From an uncultured Oscillospiraceae bacterium (GTDB lineage Bacteria > Bacillota > Clostridia > Oscillospirales > Acutalibacteraceae), in the NCBI GenBank assembly GCA_900549675.1, contig URPG01000042.1:1-11092 (forward strand): 11,092 nt of DNA, in the 5' to 3' direction. This document shows positions 1 through 6,343 of this stretch, in pieces; position 1 is the stretch's first letter; each line of letters starts with the position of its first letter. The translations under genes and the position numbers were made by a program. The notes under the pieces are model-generated. The model was given only the letters and a program-made list of their open reading frames with translations. It did no database searches and was not told the DNA's origin.

Positions 1-1
1 C

Positions 2-814
2 GCCGACGCCGCCTATGTAAAAAAACAGATTGATATTGCCCTCTCTTTAACAGACAAGCCTTTCGGCGTGAACATCATGCTGATGAGTCCTTTTGCCGAT
101 GAAGTTGCCAAGTTAGTCGCCGATGAAAAAATAGACGTTGTCACCACAGGCGCCGGCAACCCCTCTAAATTCATGGAACTGTGGATTGCCGCAGGCATTA
201 AAGTTATCCCCGTGGTTGCTTCTGTCGGCATGACAAAGCTTGTCACCAGAGCAGGTGCCACCGCGGTTATCGCTGAAGGCGGCGAAAGCGGCGGCCATGT
301 CGGGGAACCGACGACCATGACACTGGTCCCGCAGGTTTGTGATAACACGCATTTGCCCGTCATTGCCGCCGGCGGTATTGCCGACGGGCGAGGCATGGCG
401 GCGGCTCTGATGTTAGGTGCTGTGGGCGTGCAAATGGGCACACGCTTTTTGGTTGCAGAAGAATGCGGCGTACATCCCAACTACAAAAAGAAGATTCTAA
501 AAGCCAATGATTTGGCAACCATTACCACGGGCAAACGTTTGGGACACCCTGTCAGAGCCCTGCGCAATCAGTTTGCCAAAGATTATTTTAAAGCCGAATA
601 CAGCACAATCTCTGATGAAGAACTGGAAAAACTCGGCGGCGGTGCTTTATACCGTGCCGCTATTGAGGGCGATGAAAAAACAGGTTCTTTCTGCGCCGGG
701 CAAATCAGTGCCTTGGTTAAAAAAGAGGAGCCTGCGGCTGATATTATTCTGGATGTTATCAGCGGAGCAGAAAAACTTCTTTCTTCTGCCAACCGCTTTC
801 TTGCACAGAACTAA
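2..814 (+). CDS. fabK: Enoyl-[ACP] reductase FabK, FMN-dependent (5' end missing)
   Basis: FabK performs the last step of each elongation cycle, reducing trans-2-enoyl-ACP with NAD(P)H through bound FMN. It belongs to the nitronate monooxygenase-like TIM-barrel family and is unrelated to FabI. The frame is open from the left edge, giving 270 visible residues. By comparison with pneumococcal FabK (about 320 residues), roughly 45 N-terminal residues lie outside the window. Visible motifs in order are DKPFGVNIML (about residues 18-27), TTGAGNPSK (48), GGESGGHVG (93-101), AAGGIADG (122-129) and GVQMGTRF (142-149). The His in ESGGH (codon 296-298) corresponds to the conserved active-site His144 of the pneumococcal enzyme as I recall it; the GGIADG and GTRF segments are the FMN-phosphate region. 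The internal GTG at 68 is not the start, because conserved FabK sequence continues upstream of it. The fabD start follows 32 nt after the stop. Identification is very secure. Confidence 0.96.
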   Translation, partial: ADAAYVKKQIDIALSLTDKPFGVNIMLMSPFADEVAKLVADEKIDVVTTGAGNPSKFMELWIAAGIKVIPVVASVGMTKLVTRAGATAVIAEGGESGGHVGEPTTMTLVPQVCDNTHLPVIAAGGIADGRGMAAALMLGAVGVQMGTRFLVAEECGVHPNYKKKILKANDLATITTGKRLGHPVRALRNQFAKDYFKAEYSTISDEELEKLGGGALYRAAIEGDEKTGSFCAGQISALVKKEEPAADIILDVISGAEKLLSSANRFLAQN

Positions 815-846
815 AAATTGCTAACCAGCCAAGAAAGGACTTTATC

Positions 847-1761
847 ATGGGAAAAATTGCATTTATCTTTGCGGGACAAGGTGCCCAATACAGCGGCATG
901 GGAGAAGAACTCTTTGCGGCAAGTCCTGCCGCCAAAACTATTTTTGATTTTGCCGACACCATCCGCCCCGGTACTGCCTCTCAATGCTTTTCGGGCAGTG
1001 AAGAAGAACTTTCCGTCACAGAAAATACACAGCCCTGCCTATATTGTGTCGATTTAGCCGCCGCTATGGCTTTGACAGAACAGGGGATTCAGCCTGACTA
1101 TGTCGCGGGATTTTCCCTCGGTGAAATCGCCGCCTTAACTTTTTCGGGAATCTTCAGCCCAAAAGACGGTTTTCAATTTGTTTGTCAGCGTGCCAAAGCC
1201 ATGCAAAAAGCCGCTGAACAAAACCCGGGGGCTATGGCCGCCGTTCTCAAGCTTTCCAATGAACAGGTAGAAGAACTCTGCGCTTCTTATGAGCATGTGT
1301 ATCCCGTAAATTATAACTGCCCCAAGCAATTGGTGGTAGCAGGAGAAAAAGCAGAACTAGACAGCTTTATGCAAAAGGTAGGCGGGCTAAAAGGGAGAGC
1401 CGTCCTGCTAAAAGTCAGTGGCGGTTTTCATTCTCCCTTTATGGACAGCGCCGCAGAGGAACTTTCTTCCGTCCTTGACAGTATGGAACTTCATGAACCA
1501 AATATTCCCGTATATTCTAACCTTGATGCCAAGCTTTACACCGCTGAGGAGGCAAAATCACGCATTACGGCACAGATTAACCACCCCGTTCGTTGGCAGA
1601 GCATTCTTGAGGACATGGCTGAAAAGGGTGTGGATACTTTTATAGAAGTAGGCCCGGGCCAAACCTTAAGCGGATTGGTCAAGAAAACACTGAAAAACGT
1701 CCGTGTTTTTTCGGTGCAAGACAAATCCGGTCTTGACGCTGTCCTTAATGAGTTGAAATAA
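847..1761 (+). CDS. fabD: Malonyl-CoA:ACP transacylase FabD
   Basis: FabD transfers malonate from CoA to the phosphopantetheine of acyl carrier protein in the cytoplasm, supplying the extender unit for FabF. The protein has 304 residues, normal for the family (about 300-310). Visible motifs are the GQGAQ loop at 10-14, the nucleophile elbow GFSLGE at 88-93 with Ser90, the conserved Arg115 in QRAKAMQ, the catalytic His195 in GGFHSPFM, and the C-terminal VGPGQTLSGLVKK segment. The position before the nucleophile is Phe, where E. coli has His (GHSLGE); variation there occurs in the family and does not touch the Ser/His pair. The ATG at 847 follows a GAAAGGA site at 833-839 with a 7-nt gap. A 127-nt gap then separates it from fabG. 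Confidence 0.97.
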   Translation: MGKIAFIFAGQGAQYSGMGEELFAASPAAKTIFDFADTIRPGTASQCFSGSEEELSVTENTQPCLYCVDLAAAMALTEQGIQPDYVAGFSLGEIAALTFSGIFSPKDGFQFVCQRAKAMQKAAEQNPGAMAAVLKLSNEQVEELCASYEHVYPVNYNCPKQLVVAGEKAELDSFMQKVGGLKGRAVLLKVSGGFHSPFMDSAAEELSSVLDSMELHEPNIPVYSNLDAKLYTAEEAKSRITAQINHPVRWQSILEDMAEKGVDTFIEVGPGQTLSGLVKKTLKNVRVFSVQDKSGLDAVLNELK

Positions 1762-1790
1762 AAAATACATATTACTGTGCGCTGTATTTT
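1762..1790 (+). other. AT-rich inverted repeat after fabD
   Basis: AAAATACA (1762-1769) and TGTATTTT (1783-1790) are perfect 8-bp complements around a 13-nt loop, starting immediately after the fabD stop codon. The right arm ends in four T residues. It could be a weak or partial intrinsic terminator, or an mRNA 3' stabilising or processing stem. The stem has only one G-C pair, so efficient termination is doubtful. Confidence 0.4.
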
Positions 1791-1851
1791 CAAAGATTTA
1801 AGACAGTGACTGAAAACAAGAATTATTATTAACTTCAGAAGACTAAAAATG

Positions 1852-1878
1852 ACTTTTATCGTAAAAGTTTGGAAAGGA
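1852..1878 (+). promoter_or_regulatory. Hairpin abutting the fabG ribosome binding site
   Basis: ACTTTTA (1852-1858) and TAAAAGT (1862-1868) form a perfect 7-bp stem with a 3-nt TCG loop. A strong Shine-Dalgarno GGAAAGGA begins at 1871, two nt beyond the stem, and sits 10 nt before the fabG ATG at 1889. The remaining fabD-fabG gap shows no open reading frame. The stem may shield or position the ribosome site or protect a processed 5' end; that role is inference. Confidence 0.45.
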
Positions 1879-1888
1879 CTTAACTATT

Positions 1889-2635
1889 ATGACATCATGT
1901 GAACTGACAGGCAAAACAGCCATTGTAACGGGAGGTTCCCGAGGGATTGGCCGTGCCATTGCCCTGAAATTAGCCTCTTTAGGTGCCGATATTGCTATTT
2001 TATACGTGGGCGACCCCAACGAAGCCGCCGAAAGCTGCACTTTGATTGAGAAATTGGGTGTAAAAGTAAAGTCATATATTTGTGATGTTTCTAAACTGGA
2101 AGACACACAAAATTCTGTTAAAGAAGTTCTTGCAGACTTTGGCACGGTTGACATTCTCATTAACAACGCCGGTATCACTCGTGACGGGCTTATGCTCTCC
2201 ATGAAAGAATCTGACTATGACGCTGTTTTGGACATCAATCTAAAAGGCGCTTTTAATATGACAAAAAGCTGTTATAAAACGTTTATGCGTAAAAGAAGCG
2301 GCAAAATCGTCAATATTACGTCTGTTTCCGGCATTATGGGTAACGCCGGACAAACAAACTATTCATCCTCGAAAGCCGGTTTAATCGGTCTTACTAAATC
2401 GGTTGCCAGAGAATTGGCCGGCAGAAATATCAACTGCAATGCCGTGGCCCCCGGCTTTATCGCTACGGACATGACACAAGAAATTGCAGAGAACAACAAG
2501 CTGCTCTCCTCCACTCCTATGAACCGTATGGGTACACCCGAGGATATCGCCAACGCTGTTGCTTTTTTAGTTGGCCCTTATTCTGACTATATCACGGGTG
2601 AGGTCCTCAAGGTAGACGGCGGCTTAGCAATGTAA
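1889..2635 (+). CDS. fabG: 3-oxoacyl-[ACP] reductase FabG
   Basis: FabG reduces beta-ketoacyl-ACP to (R)-3-hydroxyacyl-ACP with NADPH; it is a classical short-chain dehydrogenase/reductase and normally a cytoplasmic tetramer. The 248-residue length is exactly typical. The Rossmann cofactor loop TGGSRGIG lies at 14-21, NNAG at 92-95, the catalytic Asn117 in DINLKG, Ser145 in NITSVSG, and the Tyr158-x-x-x-Lys162 pair in NYSSSKAG. The conserved GNAGQTNY run before Tyr and the C-terminal VDGGLAM separate FabG from general SDRs. The ATG at 1889 is placed by GGAAAGGA at 1871-1878. It lies between fabD and fabF, as in most type II fatty acid clusters. A gap of 136 nt follows, where many bacteria place acpP; no acpP is present here. 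Confidence 0.97.
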   Translation: MTSCELTGKTAIVTGGSRGIGRAIALKLASLGADIAILYVGDPNEAAESCTLIEKLGVKVKSYICDVSKLEDTQNSVKEVLADFGTVDILINNAGITRDGLMLSMKESDYDAVLDINLKGAFNMTKSCYKTFMRKRSGKIVNITSVSGIMGNAGQTNYSSSKAGLIGLTKSVARELAGRNINCNAVAPGFIATDMTQEIAENNKLLSSTPMNRMGTPEDIANAVAFLVGPYSDYITGEVLKVDGGLAM

Positions 2636-2663
2636 TCTTATGGTTTCATCTTGATTTTAAATG

Positions 2664-2672
2664 TGTTATAAT
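2664..2672 (+). promoter_or_regulatory. Candidate extended -10 promoter upstream of fabF
   Basis: TGTTATAAT has a perfect TATAAT (2667-2672) preceded by the TGn extension, in an AT-rich stretch about 100 nt before fabF. The -35 position at 17 nt spacing (TTTCAT, 2644-2649) is poor, as is tolerated for extended -10 promoters. TTGATT at 2651 is only 10 nt away, too close to act as -35. Initiation would be expected near 2679, giving a leader of about 90 nt. This could give fabF-accA expression independent of fabK-fabG. Confidence 0.5.
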
Positions 2673-2741
2673 TATGTCAATTTCTTATTTTTGTTAATTT
2701 ATAAATTATATGGAATCTGTCCTTTAAACGATATTGAAGAA

Positions 2742-2767
2742 ACATGCTTGGGCATGTCGTGAGGTGA
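2742..2767 (+). promoter_or_regulatory. Hairpin and ribosome binding site of fabF
   Basis: ACATGC (2742-2747), loop TTGG, GCATGT (2752-2757) form a perfect 6-bp stem with a tetraloop. The Shine-Dalgarno GAGGTGA (2761-2767) starts 3 nt after it and precedes the ATG at 2772. The arrangement matches that in front of fabG and could influence ribosome access; no matching regulatory protein site was recognised. Confidence 0.45.
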
Positions 2768-2771
2768 GTGA

Positions 2772-4010
2772 ATGAACAGAGTAGTTGTAACAGGTTTGGG
2801 TGCGATTACGCCGCTTGGCAATACCGTGCATGATTTTTGGGAAGGCATCCAAAACGGAAAATGTGGTATTGGCCTGATTTCTAAGTTCGACACCAGTGAA
2901 TTTAAGGTAAAAATAGGCGCTGAAGTCAAAGATTTTGATGCCTCAGCTTATATGGATAAATCGGATATACGGAAAAATGATTTATTCGCTCAATATGCCT
3001 TAGCGGCCGCTACACAGGCCATTGAAGACAGCAAAATTATTGGTACTGTAGATCCTGAAAGAATCGGAACTTATGTAGGCTCCGGTATCGGCGGCATACA
3101 GACCTTTTCAGAAGAACAAAGAGTATTAATGGAAAAAGGTGCTAAAAAGGTTTCTCCTTATTTTATTCCGAAATTGATTGCCAACATTGCCGGCGGTATC
3201 ATTGCGATTAAATTTAACCTGCAAGGCGAAAATCTTCCGGTAACCACTGCCTGTGCCACGGGCAACAACGCCATTGGCGAGGCATATCGCGCCATTAAGC
3301 ACGGTTATTTAGACGCCGCGGTAGCCGGTGGAGCAGAGGCCGCTATTGTTCCCGTAGGTGTTGCCGGTTTCTCCAATATGAAGGCTCTCACCACCGAAGA
3401 AAATCCTAAAAAAGCTTGTGTTCCTTTTGATGCCCGCCGCAGTGGATTTGTTATGGGAGAAGGTTCGGGTATTTTGGTCTTGGAAAGCTATGAGCATGCT
3501 GTTGCCCGAGGGGCCACTATTTACGGTGAAATTGCCGGATATGGCGTAACCTGTGATGCACATCATATTACTGCTCCTCATCCGGAAGGACTGGGCGGGG
3601 CAAAAGCCCTCAAAAAAGCCTATGACGAAGCAGGCGGCACCGACGACATGAGCAAGCTCTATATCAATGCTCACGGTACCAGCACCCCAATGAACGACCG
3701 CTGTGAAACTATGGCGATTAAACAAGCGCTTGGAGAAGAAAATGCGAAAAAAGTCATGGTCAGCTCTACCAAATCCATGACAGGCCATATGCTTGGTGCT
3801 GCCGGCGCCGTAGAAGCCATTGCTTGTATTTTGGCACTGAAAGACGGAATTGTTCCGCCCACTATCGGCTATGAACAGCCTGACCCGGAATGTGACTTAG
3901 ATTATGTACCCAACCAAGCCCGCAAAGCTGATATTGCGTTGGCGCTTTCTGCTTCTCTTGGTTTTGGCGGTCATAATGCCTACCTTGCTTTCAGAAAAAT
4001 AAAGGATTAA
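2772..4010 (+). CDS. fabF: 3-oxoacyl-[ACP] synthase II FabF
   Basis: FabF condenses malonyl-ACP with acyl-ACP, releasing CO2 and extending the chain by two carbons. Its 412 residues and thiolase fold features are typical. The active-site Cys161 sits in TTACATGNNAIGEA (158-171). The two catalytic histidines are His301 in NAHGTSTPMND and His339 in TKSMTGHMLGAAG, with Lys334 in the second motif; this Cys-His-His set defines FabF/FabB rather than FabH. The gatekeeper Phe398 lies in SLGFGGHN near the C terminus. The start MNRVVVTGLGAITPLGN is the canonical FabF N terminus and is supported by GAGGTGA at 2761-2767. The accB ATG follows 16 nt after the stop, so both are surely co-transcribed. In clostridia FabF is thought to take part in making unsaturated as well as saturated chains; that role here is inference. 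Confidence 0.97.
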   Translation: MNRVVVTGLGAITPLGNTVHDFWEGIQNGKCGIGLISKFDTSEFKVKIGAEVKDFDASAYMDKSDIRKNDLFAQYALAAATQAIEDSKIIGTVDPERIGTYVGSGIGGIQTFSEEQRVLMEKGAKKVSPYFIPKLIANIAGGIIAIKFNLQGENLPVTTACATGNNAIGEAYRAIKHGYLDAAVAGGAEAAIVPVGVAGFSNMKALTTEENPKKACVPFDARRSGFVMGEGSGILVLESYEHAVARGATIYGEIAGYGVTCDAHHITAPHPEGLGGAKALKKAYDEAGGTDDMSKLYINAHGTSTPMNDRCETMAIKQALGEENAKKVMVSSTKSMTGHMLGAAGAVEAIACILALKDGIVPPTIGYEQPDPECDLDYVPNQARKADIALALSASLGFGGHNAYLAFRKIKD

Positions 4011-4026
4011 GATAAAGGAGAAAGCT

Positions 4027-4497
4027 ATGGATATCAAACAAATTGAAAAGCTTGCTAGAATTATGCAGGATACGGGTCTTACCAGACTCTCCATTTCAGA
4101 AAACGATATGGATATCGAGTTGGAACGTTCTACCGAGCTAAATAATTACTTACGTCATGTCATTCAAGACTCACAGGCGGCCTCCGTAGGAATTATCGGA
4201 TCTTCAGATGGTCCCACTTCTATCCTCACTTCTGAGTCTGACAAAGCTGCGGCTAAAGAAGAAGGCCGTATTGTCAGCTCTCCGACCGTTGGCGTATTTT
4301 ATGCATCTCCATCGCCCGACAGCGATCCTTTTGTACAGGTGGGTTCAAAAGTCAGCAAAGGGGATGTGGTTTGTATTATTGAAGCCATGAAGCTTATGAA
4401 CGAAATTACTTGTGAATTTGACGGCACCGTTGCCGAAATTTGTGTGGGCAACGGTCAAACCGTAGAATACGGCCAGCCGCTGTTCCGTATTGTATGA
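4027..4497 (+). CDS. accB: Biotin carboxyl carrier protein of acetyl-CoA carboxylase
   Basis: AccB carries biotin between the biotin carboxylase (AccC) and the carboxyltransferase (AccD-AccA). The protein is 156 residues, the usual size. The N-terminal part (1-40) is the subunit-interaction segment found in AccB. Residues 84-156 form the biotinyl domain, starting at SSPTVGVFYASPSPDS and including IEAMKLMNEI, in which Lys122 is the biotinylation site; the PxxxVGVFY and SPDSDPFVQVG features are AccB hallmarks. The linker is unusual: instead of a simple Ala/Pro stretch, residues 54-67 read VGIIGSSDGPTSIL, resembling a conserved segment of Na+-translocating decarboxylase beta subunits. The start is supported by AAAGGAG at 4014-4020, 6 nt before the ATG. 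It is directly downstream of fabF. Confidence 0.96.
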   Translation: MDIKQIEKLARIMQDTGLTRLSISENDMDIELERSTELNNYLRHVIQDSQAASVGIIGSSDGPTSILTSESDKAAAKEEGRIVSSPTVGVFYASPSPDSDPFVQVGSKVSKGDVVCIIEAMKLMNEITCEFDGTVAEICVGNGQTVEYGQPLFRIV

Positions 4498-4584
4498 GTG
4501 ATTTTGCTTTTCAGCTTTCTAGCTTTTAAATATCTTATACATTGAAAAACACAGGCACTGTGATACTTGTGCAGGAGGGACACC
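4498..4584 (+). other. accB-fabZ gap with small inverted repeat
   Basis: This 87-nt gap has no open reading frame. CACAG (4550-4554), loop GCA, CTGTG (4558-4562) form a perfect 5-bp hairpin 10 nt before the fabZ ribosome site. A duplicated AGCTTT occurs at 4513-4518 and 4521-4526. A possible promoter (TTGCTT 4504-4509, TAAATA 4527-4532, 17-nt spacing) matches consensus too weakly to call. Confidence 0.3.
4573..4580 (+). promoter_or_regulatory. fabZ ribosome binding site that decides its start
   Basis: AGGAGGGA lies 4 nt before the ATG at 4585. A longer frame could begin at the TTG at 4567, but that codon lies upstream of this strong site and would add six residues with no FabZ similarity, so 4585 is the start. 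Confidence 0.85.
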
Positions 4585-5016
4585 ATGAATAAAGAAGAAA
4601 TTAAATCAATATTGCCCCATAGAGAACCTATGCTTTTAGTGGAAGAGGTCAATCTGGTTGACGGTAAATCTAAAGGTAAATATACCGTTAAAGGAGATGA
4701 ATACTTCTTGCAGGGACATTTTCCGGGCAATCCTGTTGTTCCGGGCGTTATCCTCTGCGAAATGCTGGCACAGTCTGCCTGCGTTTTATTGGCAAGCGGA
4801 CAAACCGAAAAAATGACGCCTTTTTTTACAAGCTTGGATAAAGTGAAGTTTAGAAATCCCGTGAAACCCGGAGATGTATTTGAAACCGAATGTGAAATCA
4901 CCCGCACTCGGGGAAATTTTTATTTTGCCAAAGGCAAAGGAACTGTCGGCGGTAAGCTGGCTGTCAGTGCTGAGTTCTCTTTTGCTCTTGTAGCAGAAGA
5001 TTCTGCAAAGGCATAA
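4585..5016 (+). CDS. fabZ: 3-hydroxyacyl-[ACP] dehydratase FabZ
   Basis: FabZ dehydrates (R)-3-hydroxyacyl-ACP to trans-2-enoyl-ACP. It is a small hot-dog fold protein, normally a hexamer of dimers; 143 residues is typical. The diagnostic N terminus IKSILPHREPMLLVEE is present. The active-site His45 is in GHFPGNPVVPG (44-54) and the catalytic acid Glu59 follows in LCEMLAQSA. It is the long-tunnel FabZ type, not FabA, judging by length and the PHREPMLLV opening. No separate FabA or FabM isomerase is visible in the window, so the route to unsaturated chains is not shown. It sits between accB and accC, an order common in Clostridia. The accC ribosome site overlaps its stop codon. Confidence 0.96.
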   Translation: MNKEEIKSILPHREPMLLVEEVNLVDGKSKGKYTVKGDEYFLQGHFPGNPVVPGVILCEMLAQSACVLLASGQTEKMTPFFTSLDKVKFRNPVKPGDVFETECEITRTRGNFYFAKGKGTVGGKLAVSAEFSFALVAEDSAKA

Positions 5017-5025
5017 GGAGTTTTT

Positions 5026-6336
5026 ATGTTCACAAGAATTTTGATTGCCAATCGAGGCGAAATTGCCATTCGTATTATCCGAGCCTGTAAAGAAATGGGT
5101 ATTTTCACCATTGCAGTATACTCAGAAGCCGATAAAGAATCCCTCCATGTTGCTTTGGCCGATCTTTCGATTTGTATCGGCAAGGCCCCTGCCTCTGAAA
5201 GTTATTTGGATAAAAAAAGAATTATCAGTGCGGCTTTGGCTACCAAAGCACAGGCCATTCACCCTGGTTATGGCTTTTTAGCGGAAAATGCTGAGTTCGC
5301 CAGAATGTGCGAACGTCATGGTCTTACTTTTATCGGCCCAACCTCGGAAATTATTGCTAAAATGGGGGATAAGGACACTGCCAGAAAAATTATGAAAGAA
5401 AATGGCGTCCCCACTACACCGGGCAGCGATATTTTGAAAAACGCACAGGAGGCCAAACGTGCGGCTGCTAAAATCGGTTATCCGGTTTTAATTAAAGCCA
5501 GTGCCGGCGGTGGGGGAAAGGGTATTCGTTTAGTGACCAACGCCGACTATATGGAAAAAGAATTTCAAACTGCTTCTACTGAAGCCGAAAAGGCCTTCGG
5601 CGATGGCCGTATGTACTTAGAGAAATTTTTAAGTCCGGTTAAACATATCGAAGTACAGCTGTTGGCAGATGAAAAAGGCAATATTGTTTGCTTGGGAGAA
5701 CGAGAATGTTCCATCCAAAAAAATAATCAAAAATTGATTGAAGAATCTCCTTCTCCCGCAGTGGACAGTGAAATGCGAAAAAAACTTACTGAGGCTGCCG
5801 CCAAAGCGGCAAAAGCTGTGGGCTATATCAACGCAGGAACCGTCGAATTTTTAATGGATACCAACGGTAATTTTTACTTCATGGAAATGAACACCCGCCT
5901 GCAAGTGGAACATCCTGTGTCGGAACTGGTAACAGGCATCGACATTGTCAAATGGCAAATCCGTATTGCGGCCGGCGTGCCGTTGGATTTTAAACAAAAA
6001 GACATCGAAGTGAAAGGTGCTGCGATTGAATGCCGCATCAACGCCTTGAGCAGCGGTAAAGTAAACTTCTTTATCATGCCGGGCGGTCCCTGGGTTCGTT
6101 TCGATACCTTTTTATATCAAGGTTATTCCGTCCCGCCTTATTATGACTCCATGCTAGGCAAACTCATTGTTTATTCGTCTACAAGGGAAGAGGCGATTCG
6201 CAAAATGCAATCTGCCTTGTGCGAACTGGTGATTGACGGTACCGAAAATAATATTGAAAGTCAAATTGAAATTGTGCGTGATCCTGATTTTAAAGCGGGC
6301 AATTATTTTACAGATTTTATGAAGAACAGGAGTTGA
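5026..6336 (+). CDS. accC: Acetyl-CoA carboxylase, biotin carboxylase subunit
   Basis: AccC carboxylates the biotin of AccB using ATP and bicarbonate. The 436 residues cover the N-terminal biotin carboxylase domain (FTRILIANRGEIAIRI), the ATP-grasp domain and the C-terminal domain. Visible are Lys116 in GDKDTAR, Lys157 with the glycine-rich GGGGKG (161-166), His207 in KHIEVQ, Glu274, Glu287 in MEMNTR, and the catalytic Arg291-x-Gln293-Val-Glu295, all matching E. coli AccC within one or two positions. Two departures from E. coli are clear: RRHQK is KNNQK (232-236), replacing the His that contacts nucleotide, and the segment after CRINA (336-340) is about seven residues shorter. Both may be lineage traits. 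The ATG follows TAAGGAG (5014-5020), which overlaps the fabZ stop. The length suggests a dedicated acetyl-CoA carboxylase subunit rather than a pyruvate carboxylase fragment. Confidence 0.96.
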   Translation: MFTRILIANRGEIAIRIIRACKEMGIFTIAVYSEADKESLHVALADLSICIGKAPASESYLDKKRIISAALATKAQAIHPGYGFLAENAEFARMCERHGLTFIGPTSEIIAKMGDKDTARKIMKENGVPTTPGSDILKNAQEAKRAAAKIGYPVLIKASAGGGGKGIRLVTNADYMEKEFQTASTEAEKAFGDGRMYLEKFLSPVKHIEVQLLADEKGNIVCLGERECSIQKNNQKLIEESPSPAVDSEMRKKLTEAAAKAAKAVGYINAGTVEFLMDTNGNFYFMEMNTRLQVEHPVSELVTGIDIVKWQIRIAAGVPLDFKQKDIEVKGAAIECRINALSSGKVNFFIMPGGPWVRFDTFLYQGYSVPPYYDSMLGKLIVYSSTREEAIRKMQSALCELVIDGTENNIESQIEIVRDPDFKAGNYFTDFMKNRS

Positions 6337-6343
6337 TTTCTTG
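6328..6343 (+). promoter_or_regulatory. Ribosome binding site and TTG start of accD
   Basis: AGGAG at 6328-6332, inside the last codons of accC, lies 8 nt before an in-frame TTG at 6341. The nearest ATG (6350) would be 17 nt away. Spacing therefore favours the TTG, with translational coupling to accC. Confidence 0.7.

Noticed and set aside
13..480. 155-codon open frame on the - strand across fabK
   Set aside because: It lies antisense to conserved FabK sequence, its protein is Ala/Pro/Thr-rich with no recognisable family, and it is explained by codon bias of the real gene.
1762..2771. FapR- or FabT-type operator in the fab gaps
   Set aside because: No sequence resembling the palindromes known for these fatty acid regulators was seen in either gap; the main control region is probably left of the window.
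3309..3788. 159-codon - strand frame across fabF
   Set aside because: Antisense shadow of the catalytic part of FabF; no ribosome site and no family features.
4504..4532. Possible promoter before fabZ
   Set aside because: TTGCTT and TAAATA have correct spacing but match consensus too poorly in AT-rich DNA.
4455..4907. 150-codon - strand frame spanning the accB end and fabZ
   Set aside because: Covers two unrelated + strand coding regions and the gap between; no family resemblance.
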